From positions 1-5,293 of the forward strand of contig JAENJC010000189.1 of NCBI GenBank assembly GCA_016844545.1: 5,293 bases of DNA. The letters are read 5' to 3'. Shown piece after piece: positions 1 through 5,293 of the stretch (position 1 is the stretch's first letter; the number at the start of each line of letters is the position of its first letter). Origin of the DNA: Deltaproteobacteria bacterium. Lineage in GTDB: Bacteria; Desulfobacterota; JAENJC01. The translations under genes and the position numbers were made by a program. The notes beneath the pieces are model-generated. The model was not told where the DNA came from and searched no databases. It saw nothing but the letters and a program-made list of their open reading frames with translations.

Positions 1-678
1 GAGCAGTCTGACATGCCTTTCCTCATAAGGCTCGACACGAAAAAATTCCTCACCCAGAAGGATATGAAGCAGGACGGCAAGGACTTTCAGTTTTACTTCT
101 GGGACACAAAGACCGGCAAGGCAGTTGAGGCGCCGGGCTGTCTTGAAAGCCCCGAGGACAGACAGACATTGGATATCGCCAAACTCGGTCTTGACCCGGC
201 CTTAGAAGGGAGGTTTACTGTAACTACAGCCGACGGCAAGACAATAGAGTGCACAACCGTCTTTGAGAAGACAAAAGAGGGCATAGCAAGATATGACCTC
301 AACAGCGACCTTGTCAGGGAGGCGACAGGGCTGCATCCCTCGGTCATAAGGAAGATGACAGACTGGATGTTAGAGTCAAAGTCCCTCCACATCACCAACG
401 GTTATAACTGCCAGAAGCACTATGACGGTTATCAGTCCGAGAGGCTGAAGCTCCTTATCCTCGTCCTCACAGGACAACTCGGCACGACAGGGGCCTACCA
501 CCAGACCTATGAAGGCATGAGGCTTGAAGGAGGAAGATCGGACGGCGGTCTCCACTTCCCTAACCAGTCCGCAAAACCTGAATTCGGGATAGAGGCAAAA
601 AAGGGCGGCAAGAAGCCGCTAAGCACGGGCGGCATCTACCATGAAATCCACTGGGGTAGCAGGTGGGTTTTGATGTAA
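1..678 (+). CDS. Type II DMSO reductase-family molybdopterin oxidoreductase, alpha (catalytic) subunit, middle part; 5'-partial and frameshifted
   Basis: This is the catalytic subunit that binds the bis-molybdopterin guanine dinucleotide cofactor; homologues reduce or oxidise nitrate/nitrite, (per)chlorate, selenate, dimethylsulfide or ethylbenzene. The frame is open to base 1 (Glu-Gln-Ser-Asp before the first Met at 13), so the gene starts upstream of the window. The Tat signal, the FS0 cluster motif and the molybdenum-ligating Asp expected in this family would lie there. Visible landmarks are FYFWDTKTGKAVEAPG near 91-138, as in PcrA/EbdA-like proteins, and a cofactor-domain segment at 397-504 (NGYNCQKHYDGYQ, then LTGQLGTTGAYH) that corresponds to the family's RA..LL..LTGN.G..G region. 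The frame ends at a TAA at 676-678, inside the protein. The sequence continues in the frame starting near 663, so one base appears to be missing at about 657-672. The family assignment is firm; the substrate is unknown. Confidence 0.87.
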   Translation, partial: EQSDMPFLIRLDTKKFLTQKDMKQDGKDFQFYFWDTKTGKAVEAPGCLESPEDRQTLDIAKLGLDPALEGRFTVTTADGKTIECTTVFEKTKEGIARYDLNSDLVREATGLHPSVIRKMTDWMLESKSLHITNGYNCQKHYDGYQSERLKLLILVLTGQLGTTGAYHQTYEGMRLEGGRSDGGLHFPNQSAKPEFGIEAKKGGKKPLSTGGIYHEIHWGSRWVLM

Positions 679-1898
679 ACGATATGGAGGCCTATCTCAA
701 GGACGCCATCGACAAGGGGTATCTGACCGATCGTATCATGAAGAAGACTCCGAGAATAGCCATCTGGCACTCCTGCAACAACTACCGCAACAAGACTGGC
801 ACGCAGTGGTGGAGGGAGAACTACCTCAAGCACATAGAGCTCCTCATCTGTACCGAATTAAGGATGACTGGCTCGGCACAGTCTGCGGACTATGTCCTCT
901 CAGCGGCAACAGACTACGAGAGATGGGACGGCAGGGAGACCACCACCAACCTCAACTTCACCCTTTTTGGACAGGCGGTAAAGCCCATGTTTGACAGGAG
1001 AACAGACTGGCAGATATACCAGGGGCTCGCCAAGGTAATCCAGGAGAAGGCAAAGGCAAGGGGGATAAAGTCCATACTCTACGGAAAACGAACAATAGAC
1101 CTCGATAGCATATACGACGAGTATGTCCAAAATGGCGAGTTGGACACAGATGAGAAGGCGCTGAAGTGGCATCATATGAAGTCCACGGTCCTTGGCGGGG
1201 AGAAGGGGTATGAGAAGTTCGTAAAAGAAGGCTATGTACAGGCGAAGGGAGACGGAAAATACGGCCCGTATCTTGACGACGCCCCCTCAAGGTCTCTCAG
1301 ATGGCAGGCGATAGACAAGATGCCTGGCCCTATGAAGAAACAGAAGACCAATACCGGAAGGTTCCAGTTCTATGTTGACCATGAGTATCACATAAAGCTC
1401 GACCAGATGACCCCGAAGCCCCAGTATACGGACAAGTGGAGGGGCGGCCCGCAATCGCCGAGGAGGCCGGATGGAACACCGTATCAACTTGTCATGAATT
1501 ACCCTCACACAAAATGGGGCATCCATTCGTCCTACAGGGAGAACCAGTGGCTCATGAGGCTCCAGAGAGGCGATGTCTATCTCTACCTCAATCCTAAACT
1601 TATGGCAGAGAAGGGGATAAAGGACATGGACATGGTGAGGGTATATAACCATGTAGGCGAGTGGTTCGCCAGGGCAAAGGAATGGGCGGGGTTGCCTCCT
1701 TACGTTGTCCATACAGAGCACGGCTGGGACCACCAGTTGAGCAAGAACTGGTCACACTATAACAACCTCAACTGCGAGTTCCTCAATCCACTGGAGATGG
1801 CAGGCGGCAAGAAGGGACACATCGTATATACCGGAAACCATACAGGCAACCGCGTATACTATGAGACTGGCGTGGACATAGAGAAGGTTGCAGGATAA
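663..1898 (+). CDS. Type II DMSO reductase-family molybdopterin oxidoreductase, alpha subunit, C-terminal part (continuation after frameshift)
   Basis: This is the continuation of the preceding catalytic subunit in the -1 frame, not a separate gene. The GTG at 663 is merely the first possible start codon after a TAG at 657-659, and no ribosome binding site precedes it. Landmarks in order: PRIAIWHSCNN near 750; LRMTGSAQSADYVLSAATDYERWD at 858-929, the counterpart of the family's conserved RM...YADIVLPAA..YE block; and from about 1482 the C-terminal molybdopterin-dinucleotide-binding domain (YQLVMNYPHTKWGIHS, then MRLQRGDVYLYLNP, GIKDMDMVRVYN and HTEHGWDHQL). It ends with a normal family C-terminus (NPLEMAGGKKGH). 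With one base restored, the window encodes about 632 residues of alpha; full-length relatives are roughly 900 or more. The beta gene follows after 24 bases. NarG-, ClrA-, SerA-, EbdA- and NxrA-like are all possible labels. Confidence 0.9.
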   Translation: MGFDVNDMEAYLKDAIDKGYLTDRIMKKTPRIAIWHSCNNYRNKTGTQWWRENYLKHIELLICTELRMTGSAQSADYVLSAATDYERWDGRETTTNLNFTLFGQAVKPMFDRRTDWQIYQGLAKVIQEKAKARGIKSILYGKRTIDLDSIYDEYVQNGELDTDEKALKWHHMKSTVLGGEKGYEKFVKEGYVQAKGDGKYGPYLDDAPSRSLRWQAIDKMPGPMKKQKTNTGRFQFYVDHEYHIKLDQMTPKPQYTDKWRGGPQSPRRPDGTPYQLVMNYPHTKWGIHSSYRENQWLMRLQRGDVYLYLNPKLMAEKGIKDMDMVRVYNHVGEWFARAKEWAGLPPYVVHTEHGWDHQLSKNWSHYNNLNCEFLNPLEMAGGKKGHIVYTGNHTGNRVYYETGVDIEKVAG

Positions 1899-1922
1899 TA
1901 AAAAGGAAAGGAGGGATGATAA

Positions 1923-3134
1923 ATGTCGGATTTTAAAGGAAGACAGCTTCAAATAGTCTTTGACCTGAATAAATGCCTTGAATGCCACACCTGTACCATG
2001 GCTGATAAGCTAATGTGGACAAACAGGAGCGGCAGGGAATACATGTACTGGAATAATGTTGAGACCATGCCCGGGCACGGCTACCCCAAGGGATGGGGGA
2101 ATAACAGGAACCAGACCGAGACCGGCTCAGGTCAGATTTTAGGCGGCGGTTTTAAGGATGTGGTTCTGGAAGAGGGCCGGACAGATGGAAAGGTTAAAAG
2201 CCGTGGCCCTGTCCAGAGGGAGGGGAAGGACCCTGATCTGGAAAACGACTATGGCATCCCCTGGGAGTACAATTATGAAGAGGTCTTTAATCCCGGCGAC
2301 AGCCATGATACCCCCGGTGCAACGGGCATAAGGCCCCACTACAAGGGTAAAGAGGTGGTGCCAAAATGGGGACCCAACTGGGAGGAGGACCAGGGCGCCG
2401 GCGAGTGGCCCAATCACTGGGCGTTTGCACTTCCCCGTATATGCAACCACTGCGCACATCCTGCCTGCCTTGCCGCATGCTCCAGAAAGGCAATCTATAA
2501 GAGGCAGGAGGACGGCATCGTGCTTGTGGACCAGGAAAGGTGCAGGGGATACAGACATTGTGTCAGGGCATGTCCGTACAAGAAGGTTTACTTTAACTTT
2601 TCGACCGGCAAAAGTGAGAAATGCGTCCTCTGCTACCCGAGGGTTGAAAAGGGTGTGCCGCCTGCCTGTTTCGCGCAGTGTCCAGGAAGGATAAGGTTTA
2701 TTGGCTGGAAGGATGATAAGAACAGCGCGGTCTATAAGCTCATACACGAGTGGAAGGTCGCCCTGCCCCTGCACCCCGAGTTCGGCACAGAGCCGAATGT
2801 CTTTTATGTCCCGCCTTTAGGCAACTTCAAATTTGGTGGAGATGGCGAGATTACCAATGAAAGGGTTATACCTGTTAAGTATCTCGGCGCCCTCTTTGGA
2901 GGAGTGGAGAATGTGAAAAGGGTTCAGGGCATCATACTGGAAGAAAGGGAGAAGATGAGGAAGGGCATAAAGAGCGAGCTGTGTATGACCCTTATAGGCC
3001 ATGACAACGCGGACAGGTTCCAGTTGAACGTGGGCGGGGTGCCTTACAAGACGGCAGAGGAGGTTCAGCCTGTTAAGACCCAGTTTGTAACGCCTTCAGA
3101 GGATGATGCCAAGGGCTATAAGGGGGGTGTATGA
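1923..3134 (+). CDS. Type II DMSO reductase-family iron-sulfur beta subunit (NarH/PcrB/SerB/NxrB-like)
   Basis: This 403-residue electron-transfer subunit passes electrons between the molybdenum subunit and the heme subunit through four Fe-S clusters. The cluster motifs are C18-x2-C21-x2-C24 with Asp28 where the fourth Cys normally sits; C174-x2-C177-x4-C182-x3-C186; C207-x5-C213-x3-C217 with Tyr210 at the site that is Trp in NarH, which predicts a [3Fe-4S] cluster; and C234-x2-C237-x11-C249-x3-C253. Family signatures include YMYWNNVETMPG (about 40-51), NWEEDQGAGEWP (152-163), and VALPLHPEFGTEPNVFYVPP (279-298), which is nearly identical in PcrB/EbdB-type proteins. It is longer than the roughly 330-350 residues of those relatives, with extra sequence around 60-145 and a tail after about 365. 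There is no signal peptide, so export would be with Tat-targeted alpha. The start is set by AAAGGAGGG at 1907-1915, 7 bases before the ATG. Confidence 0.94.
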   Translation: MSDFKGRQLQIVFDLNKCLECHTCTMADKLMWTNRSGREYMYWNNVETMPGHGYPKGWGNNRNQTETGSGQILGGGFKDVVLEEGRTDGKVKSRGPVQREGKDPDLENDYGIPWEYNYEEVFNPGDSHDTPGATGIRPHYKGKEVVPKWGPNWEEDQGAGEWPNHWAFALPRICNHCAHPACLAACSRKAIYKRQEDGIVLVDQERCRGYRHCVRACPYKKVYFNFSTGKSEKCVLCYPRVEKGVPPACFAQCPGRIRFIGWKDDKNSAVYKLIHEWKVALPLHPEFGTEPNVFYVPPLGNFKFGGDGEITNERVIPVKYLGALFGGVENVKRVQGIILEEREKMRKGIKSELCMTLIGHDNADRFQLNVGGVPYKTAEEVQPVKTQFVTPSEDDAKGYKGGV

Positions 3135-3796
3135 TGGAGACCATGGCACCTGAACAATCGGCTGAATTAGTCGAATCTGGAAGGCAATCCATAAGCCAGA
3201 CATACATGTTCCTTGCCCGGAGTTTCTCCTATCCTAAAAAAGAGTTCTATGAGGCCATGAAGGGCATAGAGACTGCGGAGGAGTTGAATTGCCTTGTGGA
3301 GGGATTGCCCTTTGATTTGGATTTCAAGGGCATCCACTCCCCCTCCCTTTCTCAGGATGATTTTGAGAATGAATATGTAAACACCTTTGATATAAACCCC
3401 TCTCGTCCTCTATATGAAACGGCTTACAGCAGGGAGGATATGTGTTCCAGGGAGGTCTATGAAGACCTTCTCCGATTTTACGAGCACTTTGACATAAAGC
3501 TCAGTGACAAAGAAAAGGACTTCCCTGATCACATAGCGGCGGAGCTGGAGTTTATGGTAATTCTCGCAAAGAAAGAGGCCGATTCAAAAGAGCGAGGGAA
3601 AGACCCTACCCCATACCGCTTTGCCCAACTGGACTTTCTTGAGAGGCATCTGGGCAAATGGATGCATAAACTGGACGAGAAGATACAGAAGAAGGGCAAG
3701 GAACCCTTTTATAAAGAGGCAAGCGCCTTTATGGTGGAGTTTCTGGAGGGTCATTTATTGCACCTTCGAACGACGTTGAAGAGGTTGGATGCATAG
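3131..3796 (+). CDS. TorD/NarJ-family molybdoenzyme maturation chaperone (delta, 'D' protein)
   Basis: This 221-residue cytoplasmic chaperone is expected to hold the alpha subunit until the molybdenum cofactor is inserted and to delay Tat export; it is not part of the mature enzyme. It has the all-helical TorD-like composition and two recognisable blocks: EYVNTFDINPSRPLYET at 81-97, the family's E(Y/F)..LF...P..PYE region, and PDHIAAELEFM at 132-142, the hallmark PDH(L/I)..EL.FM motif. FLERHLGKWM at 169-178 is also typical. The start overlaps the beta stop codon in an ATGA (3131-3134), and the G-rich run at 3121-3127 can serve as ribosome binding site, so translation is probably coupled to beta. 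A second ATG at 3134 is an equally good start. The position after beta matches ClrD, SerD and DdhD. There is no signal peptide or metal motif. Confidence 0.9.
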   Translation: MMETMAPEQSAELVESGRQSISQTYMFLARSFSYPKKEFYEAMKGIETAEELNCLVEGLPFDLDFKGIHSPSLSQDDFENEYVNTFDINPSRPLYETAYSREDMCSREVYEDLLRFYEHFDIKLSDKEKDFPDHIAAELEFMVILAKKEADSKERGKDPTPYRFAQLDFLERHLGKWMHKLDEKIQKKGKEPFYKEASAFMVEFLEGHLLHLRTTLKRLDA

Positions 3797-3815
3797 TTGA
3801 GCATTCTTTACAGTT

Positions 3816-3859
3816 GTCATTGCGATATGCGTATTTTTAATATGGGGCGAGGCAATCTC
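3816..3859 (+). repeat. Degenerate REP-like palindromic element (GTCATTGCGA ... CGAGGCAATCTC)
   Basis: The gap between the chaperone and the cytochrome c gene contains GTCATTGCGA at 3816-3825 and CGAGGCAATCTC at 3848-3859, with ATTGC/GCAAT as inverted arms. The two ends match a dispersed intergenic palindrome of the form GTCATTGCGAG...GAAGCAATCTC that I remember from many bacterial genomes. The AT-rich centre at 3826-3843 does not match the usual GC-rich centre, so this copy is eroded or chimeric. No other copy is in the window, so its repetitive nature rests on recognition, not on observation here. Confidence 0.45.
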
Positions 3860-3875
3860 AAAATTCTGGCCTTTG

Positions 3876-3884
3876 AAAGGAGGT
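3876..3884 (+). promoter_or_regulatory. Ribosome binding site of the cytochrome c gene
   Basis: AAAGGAGGT is a near-perfect anti-Shine-Dalgarno match lying 9 bases before the ATG at 3894. It decides the start of the cytochrome c gene: the ATG at 3886 is too close, and the first usable start in the heme-bearing frame (TTG at 4025) has no such site and no signal peptide. Confidence 0.8.
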
Positions 3885-3893
3885 AATGTAGAT

Positions 3894-4375
3894 ATGAAAA
3901 AGATTTTTTTAATAGTCCCTATAGTATTTTCTCTAATGGTCTTTTCCGATGCAATAGCTGCGGAAAAGGAAAAGAAGGTAAGTAAGCAGTCCCGGATCTT
4001 GACTACGCGGGGCTGGAGAACCCATTGACAACGGCGGATCCTAAGACCCTGCCTGACAATGACCCGAATATATTGGCCGGGAAGAGGCTATACGAGGCCA
4101 CCTGCGCAGCCTGTCATGGCGTGAGGGCCGATGGTAAAGGCCCTGAGGCTGATGGCTTTGTTACCCCTATTAGACCTGTAGACCTGACCGACCCGGACGC
4201 CATCGCCATGCTCGACCAGGGGTATGTGCTGTGGAGGATAGATGCGGGTGGGCTTGAGGACCCTTTCCACTCCGCCATGCCGGCATGGAAGGACGACTTT
4301 ACCGAGACCGAGAAGTGGCAGATAGTCCTTTATGTGTATAAAAACGCAGGAGTATCCCCAAAGGGTAAGAAATAA
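3894..4375 (+). CDS. Periplasmic monoheme cytochrome c (class I), frameshifted near 3991
   Basis: This is a small secreted c-type cytochrome, likely the soluble or docked electron carrier of the enzyme. The N-terminus, in frame from the ATG at 3894, is a Sec signal peptide (MKKIFLIVPIVFSLMVFSDA, then IAA/EKEKK; cleavage near residue 22-23). That frame stops at TGA 4026-4028. The mature domain lies in the next frame: from about 3989 it reads VPDLDYAGLENPLTTADPK and continues to the TAA at 4373. Restoring one C in the CCC run at 3991-3993 gives ...KQSPDLDYAGLENP... and a 160-residue protein. The heme site CAACH is at 4103-4117. A probable distal Met ligand is in AMPAWKD (Met at 4277), followed by the usual FTETEKWQIVLYVY helix. 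Annotating only the downstream frame (TTG start at 4025) would lose the signal peptide. It lies between the chaperone and gamma genes, on the same strand. Confidence 0.87.
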
Positions 4376-4479
4376 AGCTGTTGGAAAAAGCGCGGGGTTT
4401 TGAACCGTACACTCCATAAGGAATGAAGAGTTCTATATAAATTTATACTATCCCCGGAGGGGCTATTTCTAAGGGGTAA

Positions 4480-4487
4480 GGGAGGTG
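4480..4487 (+). promoter_or_regulatory. Ribosome binding site of the gamma-subunit gene
   Basis: GGGAGGTG lies 5 bases before the ATG at 4493. The start is supported independently by the signal peptide that begins there. The preceding 117-base gap (4376-4492) is AT-rich around 4431-4450 (TATATAAAT, TATACT), but I see no correctly spaced -35 partner, so a separate promoter is not claimed. Confidence 0.7.
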
Positions 4488-4492
4488 CTGAT

Positions 4493-4927
4493 ATGTTTAA
4501 GAGGATTTTGTTTGTAACATTGATTGCGGCGGGCATGTTTGTAAATGCCTCTGTGGCTGCCGATCAAGGTCTAACGGTAGTCTCTAAGTTTGTAGCGGGG
4601 GATATCCCAGTCAGTCCGCTTTCCTCCGCATGGGATATGGCTAAGGGCGTTGTGGTTCCCATGAGTTCACAGATCGTTGCCCAGCCCAGGGCATCTGTGC
4701 TGCCCAAAGGGAAAAGCTCTGTCCGTTGGGTCGGCACCAGGTCTATAAACAACGGAAAGGAAATAGCCTTTCTTCTGGAGTGGGAGGATATAACCGAGAA
4801 CTCTACACTGGATAATACGGCTGTGTACAGGGATGCAGCCGCCCTGGAGTTTCCGATTCAGCTGATCTGGAAGCTGGACGGGATAGGGCCGTACCCCTCG
4901 GCGCCAGTTACCCCGGGACAGGGCTAA
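4493..4927 (+). CDS. Ethylbenzene dehydrogenase-related heme-b gamma subunit, N-terminal part (frameshifted near 4894)
   Basis: This is the periplasmic heme-b subunit of type II DMSO reductase-family enzymes (EbdC, ClrC, SerC, DdhC), which links the Fe-S subunit to a periplasmic electron carrier. A Sec signal peptide occupies about residues 1-23 (MFKRILFVTLIAAGMFVNAS, then VAA/D). The mature part shows the family pattern WDMAKGVVVPMSSQIVAQP (about 47-65), a VRW...NNGKEIAFLLEWEDIT strand pair (77-101) and YRDAAALEFPIQ (112-123). Met57, in VPMSSQ, is a candidate axial heme ligand; in EbdC heme b is held by a Met and a Lys. The frame closes at TAA 4925-4927, but real homology probably ends at the CCCC run at 4894-4897, after which the protein continues in the next frame. 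The last ~9 residues of this frame are therefore likely spurious. Confidence 0.83.
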   Translation: MFKRILFVTLIAAGMFVNASVAADQGLTVVSKFVAGDIPVSPLSSAWDMAKGVVVPMSSQIVAQPRASVLPKGKSSVRWVGTRSINNGKEIAFLLEWEDITENSTLDNTAVYRDAAALEFPIQLIWKLDGIGPYPSAPVTPGQG

Positions 4928-5247
4928 AATATTCTGTTGACTGGTATCAGGGACGTCTGTACGACCTCCCCCAAAAACAGAGAAAGGGTCCTGTTGAAGA
5001 CCTTAATGCAGAGGGATTTGGCACATTAACCCTTCAGGACTCCCAGGATGTCATGGGCAAGGGGCTCTGGAGTGGCGGCAAGTGGAGGGTGGTGTTTTTA
5101 AGGTCCATGGTGGCCAAGGATAAAGACGATGTCGTATTTAAAAAGGGAATGACAATGCCCCTCGCCTTCGCAATATGGGATGGTGGAAACCTCGAAAAGG
5201 ACGGACAGAAGTCCGTTACAACCTGGCACGAATTAAAGGTAGAATAG
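4897..5247 (+). CDS. Ethylbenzene dehydrogenase-related heme-b gamma subunit, C-terminal part (continuation after frameshift)
   Basis: This is the continuation of the gamma subunit. Adding one C to the run at 4894-4897 joins ...GIGPYP to LGASYPGTGLKYSVDWYQG, which fits the family's P....G....P......DW region, and gives a 251-residue protein, the usual size for these subunits. Further landmarks are EGFGTLTLQ, then GLWSGGKWRVVFLRSM (5062-5109), the conserved G.W..G.W.VVF.R block, and the C-terminal LAFAIWDGGNLEKDGQKSVTTWHEL. The Lys in DGQKS (5209-5211) is a candidate second axial heme ligand, inferred by position only. The ATG at 5053 is an internal Met with no ribosome binding site and not a gene start. 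A separate small gene here is very unlikely. Confidence 0.83.
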   Translation, partial: LGASYPGTGLKYSVDWYQGRLYDLPQKQRKGPVEDLNAEGFGTLTLQDSQDVMGKGLWSGGKWRVVFLRSMVAKDKDDVVFKKGMTMPLAFAIWDGGNLEKDGQKSVTTWHELKVE

Positions 5248-5293
5248 GGTATAAGGCGATAAGCTGATTCTCATATGCAAGGCCACTTTAGGG
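5248..5293. other. Downstream flank without recognisable feature
   Basis: The last 46 bases after the gamma stop codon contain no start with a ribosome binding site, no strong hairpin followed by a T run and no recognisable motif. Whether the operon continues beyond the window cannot be judged. Confidence 0.5.

Noticed and set aside
663..665. GTG start for an independent gene downstream of the alpha frame break
   Set aside because: No ribosome binding site is present, and the encoded protein begins in the middle of a family domain; it is the continuation of alpha.
657..678. Programmed -1 ribosomal frameshift in alpha
   Set aside because: The local bases (AGG TGG GTT TTG in the upstream frame) do not form an X-XXY-YYZ slippery heptamer, no stimulatory hairpin is evident, and similar breaks in two further genes point to a common technical cause.
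1287..1733. Minus-strand open frame opposite the alpha C-terminal domain
   Set aside because: It is a shadow of the conserved molybdopterin-binding domain on the + strand and has no plausible protein features.
2139..2774. Long open frame (211 codons) on the minus strand opposite the beta gene
   Set aside because: It lies wholly inside a gene with unambiguous Fe-S motifs. Its translation has no recognisable domain and it lacks a convincing ribosome binding site, so it is a shadow of the codon pattern.
4400..4449. Possible promoter before gamma (TTGAAC with TATATAA or TATACT)
   Set aside because: The spacers are about 28 and 38 bases, far from the 17 or so required; the AT-rich patch alone is not enough.
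4448..4466. Small hairpin CCCC-GGA-GGGG upstream of the gamma gene as terminator or regulatory stem
   Set aside because: The stem is only four base pairs with a three-base loop and a mismatch beyond it, and no T run follows. It is too weak to call.
1..5293. CRISPR array, tRNA, rRNA or insertion sequence
   Set aside because: No regularly spaced repeats, cloverleaf-like sequence, rRNA motifs, transposase or terminal inverted repeats were seen; nearly all of the window is accounted for by the operon.

Overview
The window carries one rightward operon, read entirely on the + strand. It encodes a periplasmic molybdopterin enzyme of the type II DMSO reductase family, the group that includes nitrate, (per)chlorate and selenate reductases, ethylbenzene and dimethylsulfide dehydrogenases, and nitrite oxidoreductase. 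Frequent AGG/AGA arginine and ATA isoleucine codons, strong AAGGAGG-type ribosome binding sites and a degenerate REP-like palindrome suggest an uncultured anaerobic or microaerobic bacterium, perhaps Nitrospirota or a deltaproteobacterial lineage. That placement is a weak guess from style alone.

Layout: 1-1898 holds the C-terminal ~632 codons of the catalytic alpha subunit; its N-terminus lies upstream of the window and its frame is broken near 657-672. 1923-3134 is the intact iron-sulfur beta subunit (403 aa). 3131-3796 is a TorD/NarJ-type maturation chaperone (221 aa) overlapping beta by ATGA. 3797-3893 is a short gap containing the REP-like element. 3894-4375 is a secreted monoheme cytochrome c with a frameshift near 3991. 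4376-4492 is a second short gap. 4493-5247 is a secreted heme-b gamma subunit (ethylbenzene dehydrogenase-related domain) with a frameshift near 4894-4897. The last 46 bases hold no recognisable gene.

How the genes fit together: the chaperone should assist cofactor loading of alpha and export of the folded alpha-beta pair. In the periplasm, alpha (molybdenum cofactor), beta (iron-sulfur wire), gamma (heme b) and the cytochrome c would form an electron path to or from a respiratory chain. The A-B-D-C order matches the clr, ser and ddh operons, with a cytochrome c inserted before C. The substrate and the direction of electron flow cannot be read from this window.

Three of the five genes carry a frame break. 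Each is repaired by adding one base, and in each case a short homopolymer is available. Since the protein sequence on both sides of each break is well preserved, sequencing or assembly deletions are more likely than real pseudogenes.
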